40,559 nt of DNA from Flavobacterium sp. (GTDB lineage: Bacteria > Bacteroidota > Bacteroidia > Flavobacteriales > Flavobacteriaceae). A program made the translations under genes and the position numbers. Positions 1 through 8,354 of this stretch are shown in pieces (positions within the stretch are counted from its first letter, which is position 1; every line of letters begins with the position of its first letter). A model generated the notes under the pieces. It had not been told where the DNA came from and did no database searches. It saw nothing but the letters and a program-made list of their open reading frames with translations. The DNA lies in NCBI RefSeq assembly GCF_004295795.1, contig NZ_SEBR01000028.1, positions 1-40,559 on the forward strand. Direction: 5' to 3'.

Positions 1-6
1 AGAGAC

Positions 7-67
7 AACCGCTAATTCGCAAATTTATTCAGCGGCCGGATTTTGAATTCGCGAATTCGCGGTTTAA
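7..67. repeat. Degenerate copy of GAATTCGCG inverted repeat
   Basis: The left arm (7-28, starting AACCGCTAATTCGC) and right arm (45-67, GAATTCGCGAATTCGCGG then TTTAA) are an imperfect inverted repeat. It matches the perfect palindrome at 28556-28622, with two differences in the left arm. It is a second member of a dispersed family. Confidence 0.7.
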
Positions 68-133
68 TCATTTGTAGCGATAAAATTTCATTTCGTGTCG
101 CTCTTGTTTTTGCCACAGATTGCTTTTGGCCAG

Positions 134-221
134 TTCGCGTTGCTCGGGTCGTGTCCTGATATTTTATAGTTTTTGGCCACGAATACACGAATCTTTGCTG
201 AGATTCGCGTTGCTCGGGTCG
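134..221. repeat. Two-copy direct repeat related to the 134-bp satellite
   Basis: The 18-mer TTCGCGTTGCTCGGGTCG occurs at 134-151 and again at 204-221, 70 bases apart. Each is preceded at some distance by a TTTTTGnCCAC word (about 111 and 172), the second continuing CACGAATACACGAAT as in the large satellite. A third, more decayed relative may lie at about 92-107. Confidence 0.65.
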
Positions 222-266
222 CGAATCTATCTTGATGTTGAAAGTAGAGAGTTTCCGTCGGTGGCT

Positions 267-298
267 AACCTGCAAGGTTTTTTTCAACCTTGTAGGTT
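267..298. repeat. Short hairpin AACCTGCAAGGTT / AACCTTGTAGGTT
   Basis: A 13-bp inverted repeat (267-279 and 286-298) with a 6-base T-rich loop; the single non-Watson-Crick position is a G-U wobble in RNA. There is no gene immediately upstream, so it is more likely a dispersed hairpin than a working terminator. Confidence 0.6.
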
Positions 299-354
299 TG
301 ATGGGTTTTGTTGCGAGCTGTTTTTTTGATTCGCGGACGGATTTGGTTTTTCGC

Positions 355-456
355 TCGGCTGCGTTAGGGATAAAAGCGGCATCCTTTTGCCAGTCTGAAA
401 GTTCGTGGAAGTGCAAAAGCTGTAGCAAAAGATACAGCGGATAGCCCGGCGCCGGC
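355..456 (+). repeat. Diverged copy of the flavobacterial structured element
   Basis: The 5' part reads TTAGGGATAAAAGCGGCATCC and the 3' part AAAGATACAGCGGATAGCCC, with a TTTTGC/GCAAAA stem between them. The layout (AGnGGnATCC ... AGCGGATAGC) parallels the elements at 1195-1352 and 20788-20935, but the loop sequence differs. The upstream gene that usually precedes such an element is absent here. The relationship is inferred from word order and hairpin layout. Confidence 0.45.
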
Positions 457-696
457 AAGGATTTGATCTGGAACCCGGGTTTGGACCGGCGCAACGCCCG
501 AAACAAGATTTAAGATTTTTACAGATTTTCTGTAATCAACCATAGCCAGAAAGACCGAAATTAGTAGGGCGGGCGGGTGAAAGTCGCGGTTCCGGTTTCG
601 TGATCCAAAATGAGCGAGTCCAAAAGTCCGGGCGAATTGATTCCAAAAAAAAGCCCCGGAAAAAATCCGAGGCCATTTCTATATTCCAAACAAGAA

Positions 697-1056
697 TTAA
701 GCGCGTTGTCTCTTTTCTTCTTTGATCTTCGCTTTCTTACCGGTAAGTTCGCGGAAGTAGAAGATACGGGCACGACGAACGTGACCTTTCTTGTTGATTT
801 CGACTTTCTGCAATGCAGGAAGATTCACAGGGAAGATACGCTCTACACCTACAGCTCCTGACATTTTACGAATCGTGAAAGTTTCAGTGTTACCTGAACC
901 TCTGCGTTGGATTACAACACCTTTGAAAAACTGCGTACGCGTTTTCTCACCTTCCTTGATTTCGTAGTAAACCGTGATCGTGTCACCGGCTCCGAATTCA
1001 GGAAACTCTTTTTTAGCTACAAATTCGTCTTGAACGAATTTCATTAAATCTGCCAT
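697..1056 (-). CDS. rplS: Large ribosomal subunit protein bL19
   Basis: A 119-residue protein, the usual length for bL19, which sits at the 30S-50S interface. The family signature is clear: an N-terminal helix (MADLMKFVQDEF), the FGAGDTITVYYEIKEG strand, the FKGVVIQRRGSG loop, then TFTIRKMSGAVGVERIFP and the basic tail RRARIFYFRELTGKKAKIKEE. The ATG at 1056 is the natural start. A -7 element (TACTTTTG) lies 74 bases upstream, leaving a leader long enough for autoregulation. In many Flavobacteria rplS is next to trmD; here trmD is about 8 kb upstream on the same strand with an efflux module between them. Confidence 0.97.
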   Translation of the reverse strand: MADLMKFVQDEFVAKKEFPEFGAGDTITVYYEIKEGEKTRTQFFKGVVIQRRGSGNTETFTIRKMSGAVGVERIFPVNLPALQKVEINKKGHVRRARIFYFRELTGKKAKIKEEKRQRA

Positions 1057-1137
1057 GATTTAAATTTTAAAAGTTTGAATATCAACGCAACATGCACGGA
1101 TCTCGTCAGAGGTTGGGTCAATGTGGGCGCAAAAGTA
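1057..1137 (-). promoter_or_regulatory. rplS promoter -7 element and leader
   Basis: TACTTTTG on the minus strand at 1130-1137 fits the Bacteroidota -7 consensus TAnnTTTG. It leaves a leader of about 70 bases before the ATG at 1056. An L19 autoregulatory leader has, as I recall, been proposed for Flavobacteria; I see only a weak CAAC/GUUG-closed stem here, so an RNA switch is a possibility and not a call. Confidence 0.6.
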
Positions 1138-1194
1138 ATTAAAAATTGATAATTGGCAAGTAATAATTTGAAAAAGATGGAAGTGATAATTAAT

Positions 1195-1352
1195 GATTGA
1201 CCAAGAAGCAAATCCCGCTGACCCGCTTTTAGCTTTCTCAAAAACGCCCTGTTTTGCAAGCCCGCGCCAAGAGCTTCCGCTGGTCGCTTTGGCGCGGGTG
1301 CAAAACTAGGGCGTTTTTTTCAAAAGGCTAACCGCTTGCATCGGGGCTAGGC
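1195..1352 (-). repeat. Structured element, CTAGCCCCGAT type, with long hairpin
   Basis: Read on the minus strand it starts CTAGCCCCGATGCAAGCGG and ends GGGTCAGCGGGATTTGCT. Between these lies a hairpin (1240-1317) whose arms pair AAAACGCCCT, GTTTTGC and CCCGCGCCAA with their complements almost perfectly. The apical loop reads GCGACCAGCGGAAGCTCTTG, matching the copy at 20788-20935 at all but one base although the stems differ. It lies downstream of the efflux pump gene and may terminate or stabilise that transcript. Confidence 0.75.
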
Positions 1353-1421
1353 CGTGGTTTCCAAAGCGCGATTCGGGATAGGAATGCGTTTGGGTTTCAA
1401 AAGGCACAAGGTAAAACGGGA

Positions 1422-1491
1422 AACGACAGACTTTTCCGTCGGCAGTTATTCTCGCTCACATGAGGACAACGCGTGGATTTCGTCTGTCGTT
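1422..1491. repeat. 10-bp inverted repeat downstream of the RND pump gene
   Basis: AACGACAGAC (1422-1431) and GTCTGTCGTT (1482-1491) are perfect complements separated by 50 bases, just past the stop codon of the pump gene. There is no T-run, so it is not a standard terminator. Confidence 0.45.
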
Positions 1492-1502
1492 GACCATTTG
1501 TT

Positions 1503-4500
1503 TTATAGCGATTCGGTTTTCTTTTTGTTGAAAAACCAGAATATGATCGGGAAGACCAAAAGCGTCAAGACAGTTGCGGTGACAAGTCCGCCAATGATTA
1601 CGATGGCAAGCGGTTTTTGCGATTCCGAACCGATTCCCGTCGAGATCGCCGCCGGCAACAACCCGATCGAGGCCATCAAAGCCGTCATCACGACCGGTCG
1701 CGTCCTGACTTTCACGGCTTCAATTATAGAGTCGTCCAGCGTCATTTTTTCCTTGAGATTCTTATGGAATTCCGAGATCAGGATCACGCCGTTCTGGATG
1801 CAAATCCCAAGCAACGCAATAAACCCGACGCCGGCCGAAATCCCAAAGTTCATTCCGGTGCAATGCAAGGCGATGATGCCGCCGATTATTGCGAAAGGCA
1901 CGTTGGCCAGGACCAAAAGCGAATCTTTGATGTTTCCGAAAAGCACGAACAACAACACGAAAATCCCGATAAGACTGATCGGAACCACTTGTCCCAAACG
2001 TCCGGTGGCGCGCACCTGGTTCTCGAATTCGCCCGTCCAGCCAATGTTGTAACCCGTCGGAACCTCGACTTTCTTGACTTTTTGTTGGGCTTCGGCGATC
2101 GTGCTTCCCAAATCGCGTCCGCGTACCGAGAATTTCACGCCTATGAAGCGCTTGGTGTCGTCGCGGTAAATAAAGGCCGGGCCGGTAATCTTGCGGATCG
2201 TCGCGATTTCCTTGAGCGGGATTTTTGCGCCTTCCAACGTCGGAACCTGCAATTTTCCCATATCGGCTTCATCCTTTCGGAACTCACCCGCATAGCGCAC
2301 CCGAACATCGAATTTGCGCTCGCCTTCGTACTTTTGTGTCGCGGTCTTTCCACCAAAAGCCATTTCCAGAACGGCCTGGGCGTCCGACAAAGTCACGCCG
2401 TAAGCCGCCATTTTCTCGCGGTCAAGAATCACGCTGACTTCGGGTTGGCCGATGTTCCTGATGATTCCGACGTCTTCGATCCCTTCGACATTCTCGATCG
2501 CCGCGATCACCTTCGTGGCCATATCGTCGAGCTTTTCGAGATCTTCCCCATAAATCTTGACGGCGTTCGCGGCTTTGATTCCGGCGGCGGCTTCGGCCAC
2601 GTTATCGATGATCGGTTGGGAATAATTGTACGTAATTCCCTGATGGTTCTTGAGTTTGGCGTCCATTTCCGAGATGATGTCATCCACGGATTTTCCGCCG
2701 AGTTCTTTCACGGGTTTCAGATCGACCTGGAATTGCACGAAATTGAATCCGTTCGGATCGGTTCCATCGTTCGATCGGCCTTCCTGGGAAAGCACTTTCA
2801 CGACTTCGGGGAATTCCATGAGTTCCTTGCGCAGTTCGTTGGCGACCTTGGCACTTTCGGGTTGGGAATAACTCATCGGAAGTTCGGCCGTGACCCAAAG
2901 CGCGCCCTCGTTGAGTTGTGGCAAAAATTCGGTTCCGAGGAATTTCGCCGATCCGAAAGTCAACGCCATGAAAACCAATGAAATCCCGACGCTCAGTCGT
3001 TTGTTTCGATACGTCCACGCAAATCCTTTCTCGACAATTCTGTTCCAGAAGTTGACAAATCTGTTGTTTTTTTCGCGGACGTTCTTGTTCAATAGCATGT
3101 GTGCCAAAACGGGAACCAACGTCAGCGTAAAGATCAAAGCTCCGAGCAACGCAAAACCAAGCGTGTAGGCGAGAGGCGAGAACATTTTTCCTTCGACTTT
3201 CTGGAAGGCGAAAATCGGGAGCAAGGCCGTGATGATGATGAGTTTCGAGAAAAAGATCGCTTTTCCCATCTCGGTTCCGGTCTTTTTGATGATGCTCGCC
3301 TTGGCCAGTTTGTTGAATTTGTCCATGCCTTTTTTGTGGGCGACGTGATCCAAGGTCACGAAAATTCCCTCGACCATGACAACGGCTCCGTCGATGATGA
3401 TCCCGAAATCGACCGCTCCGAGCGAAAGCAGATTCGCGCCCATGCCTTTCATCCGAAGACAGAAAAAGGCGAACAAAAGCGACAACGGGATCACGATGGC
3501 AACGGTCAAAGTCGTGCGCCAATCTGCCATGAACAGGAAAACGATCACCGTGACCAGCAAAATTCCCTCGAGCAAGTTGTGCATTACGGTTTCCGTCGTG
3601 AAATTCATCAAGTTGTCGCGGTCGTAAAACGTTTCGATTTTTACGTCAGACGGAAGCACGCGCTCGTTTATTTCGGAGATTTTGGCCTTGACACGACCCA
3701 GGACTTCCTGCGGATTCTCGCCTTTTCTCATGATGACGATTCCCTCGACGACATCGTCCCTTTCGTTCAATCCGGCTTGACCGACTCTAGGATAAGAACT
3801 GTCGGAAACATCGGCGACATTCTTTACCAGCACGGGATTTCCGCCCGCTTCCTTGACGATGATGTTTCCGATATCGACGCGGGATTGCAGTAATCCGACA
3901 CCTCTCACGACATAAGCCTGTCCGTTTTTCTCGATCACGTCGCCGCCCACGTTGAGGTTCGATTTGTTCACGGCCTCAAAGACTTCCAAAGGCGTGATGT
4001 CATATTTGGTAAGGCGATTCGGGTCGACCGAAATCTCGTAGGTCTTTTCCTGTCCGCCAAAAGATGCGATATCGGCAACTCCCGGAACGGCGCGCAACTG
4101 TCTGTCGATGACCCAATTTTGCAGCGTCAAAAGGTTTTGGACGTCCCGGTTTTTGCCTTTGAGCACGTATCGGAAAACCTCGCCCGTCGGTCCGTAAGGC
4201 GGTTGCACTTCAGGATCGACATCGTCCGGAAGCGCAACCGTCGCAAGTTGGTTGTTGACTTGTTGTCGCGCGAAGAAATCCTCGACATCGTCGTCGAAAA
4301 TGATCTTGATGACCGAAAGTCCGAACATCGAAATACTGCGCACACTCGTTTTTTTCTGCACGCCACTCATGGCGATCTCTACCGGAGTTGTCACGAAACG
4401 CTCGATTTCCTCGGCACTTCGGCCTTTCCATTGCGTCACGATCACGATTTGGGTGTTGGTCACGTCGGGAAAAGCCTCGATGGGCATTTCGCGGAACGAA

Positions 4501-4595
4501 AGATATCCGGCAACGGCCACGATTCCGACCCAAAAGAAGGTGAAGGCCTTGTTCTTGAGCGAAAAGGCGATGATGCTTTTTATGAATTTGTTCAT
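1503..4595 (-). CDS. CzcA/CusA-type heavy-metal RND efflux pump
   Basis: A 1030-residue inner-membrane proton-driven pump of the heavy-metal (HME) branch of the RND superfamily, the engine of a three-part export system. The N-terminus (ending ...FREMPIEAFPDVTNTQI) and the GRSAEEIERFVTTPVE segment are typical. The fourth membrane segment carries the motif DFGIIIDGAVVMVEG with acidic residues D396, D402 and E409, which are expected to relay protons and metal; the DFGxxxDGA form resembles the Zn/Co/Cd group more than the Cu/Ag group. The residue after the Glu is Gly where CzcA usually has Asn. About twelve membrane segments and two large periplasmic loops fit. The start is 3 bases after the adaptor stop codon, so the genes are translationally close. 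The actual metal cannot be fixed from sequence. Confidence 0.93.
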   Translation of the reverse strand: MNKFIKSIIAFSLKNKAFTFFWVGIVAVAGYLSFREMPIEAFPDVTNTQIVIVTQWKGRSAEEIERFVTTPVEIAMSGVQKKTSVRSISMFGLSVIKIIFDDDVEDFFARQQVNNQLATVALPDDVDPEVQPPYGPTGEVFRYVLKGKNRDVQNLLTLQNWVIDRQLRAVPGVADIASFGGQEKTYEISVDPNRLTKYDITPLEVFEAVNKSNLNVGGDVIEKNGQAYVVRGVGLLQSRVDIGNIIVKEAGGNPVLVKNVADVSDSSYPRVGQAGLNERDDVVEGIVIMRKGENPQEVLGRVKAKISEINERVLPSDVKIETFYDRDNLMNFTTETVMHNLLEGILLVTVIVFLFMADWRTTLTVAIVIPLSLLFAFFCLRMKGMGANLLSLGAVDFGIIIDGAVVMVEGIFVTLDHVAHKKGMDKFNKLAKASIIKKTGTEMGKAIFFSKLIIITALLPIFAFQKVEGKMFSPLAYTLGFALLGALIFTLTLVPVLAHMLLNKNVREKNNRFVNFWNRIVEKGFAWTYRNKRLSVGISLVFMALTFGSAKFLGTEFLPQLNEGALWVTAELPMSYSQPESAKVANELRKELMEFPEVVKVLSQEGRSNDGTDPNGFNFVQFQVDLKPVKELGGKSVDDIISEMDAKLKNHQGITYNYSQPIIDNVAEAAAGIKAANAVKIYGEDLEKLDDMATKVIAAIENVEGIEDVGIIRNIGQPEVSVILDREKMAAYGVTLSDAQAVLEMAFGGKTATQKYEGERKFDVRVRYAGEFRKDEADMGKLQVPTLEGAKIPLKEIATIRKITGPAFIYRDDTKRFIGVKFSVRGRDLGSTIAEAQQKVKKVEVPTGYNIGWTGEFENQVRATGRLGQVVPISLIGIFVLLFVLFGNIKDSLLVLANVPFAIIGGIIALHCTGMNFGISAGVGFIALLGICIQNGVILISEFHKNLKEKMTLDDSIIEAVKVRTRPVVMTALMASIGLLPAAISTGIGSESQKPLAIVIIGGLVTATVLTLLVFPIIFWFFNKKKTESL

Positions 4596-4598
4596 GGT

Positions 4599-5678
4599 TT
4601 AGTCGTTTAGGGCGTCGTACACCAAAAGTTGGTTCTGTGTCATGACTTTTTCGTTCTCCGAAAGTCCGGACGAGATGTAAGTGATGTCACCGACTTGTCG
4701 AAAAACCTCGACCTGGCGCGTTTCTATGTTGTTCCGATCCTTGAAAACCATCACGAAATTCTTGCTCTTGTCGAAAATTATCGACTTGGACGGAACGGCG
4801 ATCATCTGCTTGTTTTTTTCCTCGTAGAACAATTTGATGCTGGCTCGCATTTCGGGTTTGAGGCCAAAATCAGGGTTCGTCAATTTGATCACGACCTTCA
4901 TCGCTTTGGTGTCGGGATCGATGATGTTGAAGATCTTGTCGACTTTGCCGTCGAAAACCTTGTCGGGATAACTCAACGTCGTGACTTGTGCCGATTCGCC
5001 TTCGTGCACGCGGTTGATGTCGCCTTCGGTCACGTTGGCGATCGCCCAGACTTCGTTGATTTCGGCTATGTCGAAGATGTTGTCGCTTCGGTCATCTCTC
5101 AAAAGCATGTCCTGGTTGATGTTTTTCTGGATGATAAAGCCGTTCAAAGGCGAGCGAACCTCGTAAACCGCACCCGATTTTATGTTGTAGATGCTGTAAG
5201 TTTCCTTGACGCGTTGCAGCTGCGACTTCGATTTCTCGTACTCGCTTTTGGCCTGGATGACTTCGCGGTCAGACGTGAGTTTTCCCTCATACATTTCCTG
5301 TGCGACCTTGTAATTGTTGCGCGCCACGATCACGTCGTTGTTCGCGTCGTCGAGTTCTTTCTGGAAATTGGCCACTTCGGTACTTCTGATCGTTGCCAAA
5401 AGCTGGCCTTTTTTGACGTAATCGCCCAATTCGACATAGACTTTCGAGACGCTTCCGCCAACAATCGGATAAACTTCTATCGTCTTGTTGTTGTCGGCCT
5501 GGATTTTTCCGTAAAAAGTGTCTTCGTTCCGCAGCGGTTTTACGGTTGCCGATTCGGTTTGTGTCGTTTTCAGCATAGCGTCGCTGAGTGCGAAAGTCTG
5601 GCGCATTTCTGGCGTCTCGCTTTTTTTACAGCCGAAAAGCACAGCCGATGTCGCGAAAAGTAAGATGATTTTTTTCAT
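4599..5678 (-). CDS. RND efflux periplasmic adaptor lipoprotein (CzcB/HlyD family)
   Basis: A 359-residue membrane-fusion protein linking the pump to the outer-membrane channel. The N-terminus is a lipoprotein signal ending in LFGC, so Cys17 would be lipidated. A barrel-sandwich (lipoyl-like) half-motif follows (GGSVSKVYVELGDYVKKGQLLATI), then a helical hairpin (about residues 105-165) rich in Lys/Glu, the second half-motif (SPLNGFIIQKNINQDMLL) and C-terminal beta-barrel domains. No His-rich metal-binding tail is visible. Its start overlaps the channel gene stop by 4 bases (ATGA), and the pump gene follows after 3 bases, so channel, adaptor and pump form one operon in that order. Confidence 0.92.
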   Translation of the reverse strand: MKKIILLFATSAVLFGCKKSETPEMRQTFALSDAMLKTTQTESATVKPLRNEDTFYGKIQADNNKTIEVYPIVGGSVSKVYVELGDYVKKGQLLATIRSTEVANFQKELDDANNDVIVARNNYKVAQEMYEGKLTSDREVIQAKSEYEKSKSQLQRVKETYSIYNIKSGAVYEVRSPLNGFIIQKNINQDMLLRDDRSDNIFDIAEINEVWAIANVTEGDINRVHEGESAQVTTLSYPDKVFDGKVDKIFNIIDPDTKAMKVVIKLTNPDFGLKPEMRASIKLFYEEKNKQMIAVPSKSIIFDKSKNFVMVFKDRNNIETRQVEVFRQVGDITYISSGLSENEKVMTQNQLLVYDALND

Positions 5679-6922
5679 GGTTGGAATAAGGTATCGTTCA
5701 CAAGATGATTCAGGGTTTCGCCCGACAAAATGAGTTGTTTGTAGCTTTCGTTCAGGTTGAGCACGCTCAGGTTGTAGCTTTCCATGAAGTCGGTGAATTC
5801 GTTCAGCGAAATGTTGCGCTTTTGGAAATTGCTGAGTATGCCTTTGTTGACCGATTCGAGATTGTCGTAAACCGATTCCTTGATGGCCAGAATCTGCTTG
5901 CGGTTCTCGTCCCAGATCGCATAAGCCGATTCAAGGTCAGCCTTGAGTTCGAAGAGTTTGCGTTCGCCGTCGGTCTTCGACTTGGCCAGTTCGGCTTCGG
6001 ACACTTTGATGTTCCCTTTGTTTTTGTTCCAAAGCGGAAGCGGAATCCCGACCCGCATATTGGTCTCGTTTCGGAAAGCACCCGAAAACTGGTCGTATCC
6101 GGCGCCGACTGTAACGTCGGGAATGGCAAGTGATTTCTGGAATTTGATGTCGACCTGGCGCGCCTCGATTTCCAGCAAAGCAATTTTGTACTCCGGATTT
6201 TTCTCTTTTCCGATGAGCAACAGATCGTCTGGTTTCTCAAGTAGTTTGGCGAATTTTCCGATCAGGTTTTTCGATTCGGCCAAAGGTTCGACGGGCGTGT
6301 CGATTCCCGTAAGCAAGGCGAGATTGCGTCTTTCTTCGGACGCGTTTTTGAAAATCTCGATGCGTTCGTGCCTGATGTCGAGCAAAAGCGATTGCAGACG
6401 CACGACTTCCTTGAGCGCGACATTTCCTTTTTCGGCCTGGCTTTCGTAGGCCGATACGAGCTGTTCGATCTGGGAAATCTGGTTGTCGAGAAGTGCCAGT
6501 TTTTTGGCGTCGAAATAAATCGCGTAGAAGCTTTTGCGCAGTTCGAACCTGAGGTTGAAAAGCAATTCCTCGAATTCCAAGGCTGCGATTTCGGCTTTTT
6601 TCCGCGCGAGTCTTACCTCGTTTTTCTTTTTTCCGCCAAGGTAAATCAGTTGGTCGATCGCGATGGTTTTTTGTTTTCCGACGTCGAAGAAAGTGTCGGT
6701 CTCCGGATTGTACGCATTCCAGTCTGCCGAAATGTAAGGATGTTCCCAAATTTTGGCTTGGATGATTTCGGCTTGGGCGGACGCGATGTCATACTGTCGG
6801 GCGAGCAGCATCAGGTTGTTTTTCTGGAGCGCCTGTTCGCAATCCTCGAGCGTCATCGCATTTTTTTGCGCGAACGCCGAAGCCGCCAAAACGGAAATCA
6901 GGGTTAAGGTGATCGTTCTCAT
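5675..6922 (-). CDS. TolC-like outer-membrane channel (CzcC family)
   Basis: A 415-residue outer-membrane efflux protein. A Sec signal peptide (about residues 1-18, ending ASAFA-Q) is followed by the two-fold repeated helical pattern of the OEP family: MTLEDCEQALQKNNLMLLARQYDI near the start, EIEARQVDIKFQKSLAIPDVTVG in the middle and EFTDFMESYNLSVLNLNESYKQL near the end. I chose the ATG at 6922: a longer frame starts at 6931, but the probable -7 element at 6940-6947 would put transcription initiation almost on top of that codon, and the 6922 start gives a cleaner signal peptide. The gene starts about 70 bases after the kinase stop and has its own operator-like region. It is the first gene of the three-gene efflux operon. 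Confidence 0.9.
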   Translation of the reverse strand: MRTITLTLISVLAASAFAQKNAMTLEDCEQALQKNNLMLLARQYDIASAQAEIIQAKIWEHPYISADWNAYNPETDTFFDVGKQKTIAIDQLIYLGGKKKNEVRLARKKAEIAALEFEELLFNLRFELRKSFYAIYFDAKKLALLDNQISQIEQLVSAYESQAEKGNVALKEVVRLQSLLLDIRHERIEIFKNASEERRNLALLTGIDTPVEPLAESKNLIGKFAKLLEKPDDLLLIGKEKNPEYKIALLEIEARQVDIKFQKSLAIPDVTVGAGYDQFSGAFRNETNMRVGIPLPLWNKNKGNIKVSEAELAKSKTDGERKLFELKADLESAYAIWDENRKQILAIKESVYDNLESVNKGILSNFQKRNISLNEFTDFMESYNLSVLNLNESYKQLILSGETLNHLVNDTLFQP

Positions 6923-6939
6923 CTTTGTCATATTGACGG

Positions 6940-6995
6940 CAAAGATGTTGAGCCGACCTTAAATCGACCTTTAGTCCGACCTTAAAAATACCTTA
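6940..6995 (-). promoter_or_regulatory. Putative response-regulator operator and promoter of the efflux operon
   Basis: Three perfect CGACCTT repeats (plus-strand reading) begin at 6954, 6965 and 6977, with a weaker TACCTTA at 6989; the steps are 11, 12 and 12 bases, close to one helical turn. Such head-to-tail repeats are the usual target of OmpR/PhoB-type regulators. A near-consensus -7 box (CATCTTTG on the minus strand, 6940-6947) lies just downstream of the repeats, immediately before the channel gene. The linked regulator (8351-9031) is the obvious candidate to bind here. Repeats are seen; binding is inferred. Confidence 0.7.
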
Positions 6996-8354
6996 ATTCG
7001 AAGTGGTAAAAAGCAGTGTGAAAGTGTGGATCCCGCCAAATTCGAAATAGGAAACCGACACATTGTGATAGTCAAGAATCCTTTTGGCAATGCGCAGTCC
7101 GAGTCCCGAACCTTGAGTTGCCGCCGAATTTTCCCCGCGAACGAAAGGTTCGAAGATTTTGGGGATGATGTCCTGTGAAATCGGTTGTCCGGAATTCGAG
7201 ATTTCGGCCACGAGCCCTTTGGCCGATTGGGAAATCCTCACGTTAACCTTCTTGTCATCGGAATACAGATAAGCGTTTCGGAACAGGTTCAGGAATACGA
7301 TCTCAAGAAGCGACTTGATGCCGCGAATCTCCAAATCTGGATCCTGCTCGCCCGAAATAGCGAAATTCAGATGAAAATCAGGATAAACCGACTGTGTTTT
7401 CGAAAAAGCGTCGAAAATGATCTCGTCGATGCGCTCCAACCCGAATTCGGACGGCGATTGTTCGTTCATGCGCGCGAGCAGCAAAAGCGAGTGGATCAAA
7501 TCGGCGATCTGACCCAGATCGGCTTTCATGTTCTGCAAGTAATTCTGCGTTTCCTCCGAATGGTTTTCCTGGCGCAAAAGTGAATCGAGCTGCAACGTCA
7601 GTCGCGAAACGGGCGTGCGAAGTTCGTGCGAAGCATTAGAGGTGAATTCCTTTTGGGCGTTGAACGAATTGTCGATGCGTTGCAACATTTCGTTGAAAGT
7701 CCGCGTCAACACGGCGATTTCGTCATTTTCACTTGACACTTCCAAGGTCGAATGAAGTTGATTGGCCGTGATATTCGTGATGTCGTTCTGGAAATCGTCA
7801 AGCGGTTTGAGCTGTTTCCGTATGAACGCGTAAGTCGAAAACCACACGATCGCCGTTCCCAGAAAAAAGGAGACCAACAAAATCTGCAACAAATAATCGA
7901 GTTGTTGGTGGCCGTATTTGTCCTCGGCCGCAATCAAGACGTAGTAGTCGTTCGTGCCTTTGAAATCGTAAAAAACGCCCACGAGATCTTTTTCGGCAAC
8001 CGATCGGAAAATCTTTTTCTCGGTCTTGAGTCGCTTGAGATCGTTGAGATTCCAGGCGATCGTCGCATCGTCGATACTGCTGTAGATGAGTTTGTAACTG
8101 GCGTCGAACACCAAAGTCTTCTCGTTGTAAAGTTTGTTGATCGTATTCTGGTCGATCAGTTTCAGCATTTGCCTGTCGATCTGGCGGATCTCGAACAAAA
8201 GCCGCGTCGTAGTGAAAGCCTTGTCTTCGAGGCGATTTCGGAATTCGTCCTTTCGGAAACTCGCCGACGAAATATAAAGCAACACAGCGGAAAGCCCGTA
8301 CAAAATCGAGAAGGCGATGCTGATGTTGATGGCTATTTTGCGTTTGAGCGTCAT
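6993..8354 (-). CDS. Sensor histidine kinase of the efflux-linked two-component system
   Basis: A 453-residue membrane kinase. Membrane segments at about 8-30 and 157-178 flank a periplasmic sensor of about 125 residues with no motif I recognise and no Cys or His cluster. A HAMP linker follows, then the H-box FTSNASHELRTPVSRL with phospho-accepting His243, an N-box (NLFRNAYLYS, Asn360) and the G2 box GSGLGL (416-420). The G1 box reads ISNSGQPI, with Asn in place of the usual Asp. The gene overlaps the regulator gene by 4 bases (ATGA). Context suggests it senses envelope metal or another efflux substrate. Confidence 0.92.
   Translation of the reverse strand: MTLKRKIAINISIAFSILYGLSAVLLYISSASFRKDEFRNRLEDKAFTTTRLLFEIRQIDRQMLKLIDQNTINKLYNEKTLVFDASYKLIYSSIDDATIAWNLNDLKRLKTEKKIFRSVAEKDLVGVFYDFKGTNDYYVLIAAEDKYGHQQLDYLLQILLVSFFLGTAIVWFSTYAFIRKQLKPLDDFQNDITNITANQLHSTLEVSSENDEIAVLTRTFNEMLQRIDNSFNAQKEFTSNASHELRTPVSRLTLQLDSLLRQENHSEETQNYLQNMKADLGQIADLIHSLLLLARMNEQSPSEFGLERIDEIIFDAFSKTQSVYPDFHLNFAISGEQDPDLEIRGIKSLLEIVFLNLFRNAYLYSDDKKVNVRISQSAKGLVAEISNSGQPISQDIIPKIFEPFVRGENSAATQGSGLGLRIAKRILDYHNVSVSYFEFGGIHTFTLLFTTSN

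Larger units (their letters stand above)
1..696. other. Gene-free stretch with degenerate dispersed repeats
   Basis: I see no credible gene here; the open frames are low-complexity readings of repeats. It holds a degenerate copy of the GAATTCGCG palindrome (7-67), a duplicated block containing the 18-mer TTCGCGTTGCTCGGGTCG at 134-151 and 204-221, a 13-bp-stem hairpin (267-298) and a diverged structured element (about 355-456). The words TTTTTGGCCACGAATACACG near 172 are also the hallmark of the 134-bp satellite at 11.9-13.4 kb, so this looks like a place where dispersed repeats have accumulated and decayed. Confidence 0.7.

Noticed and set aside
12..506. 164-residue minus-strand open frame at the window start
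   Set aside because: It spans several repeats and hairpins, is rich in Arg/Lys/Ser without domain pattern, and overlaps a structured element.
1354..2981. Long plus-strand open frames opposite the RND pump gene (232 and 454 residues)
   Set aside because: They are antisense shadows of a clear CzcA-type pump gene and have His/Arg/Asp-rich compositions typical of reversed GC-rich codons.
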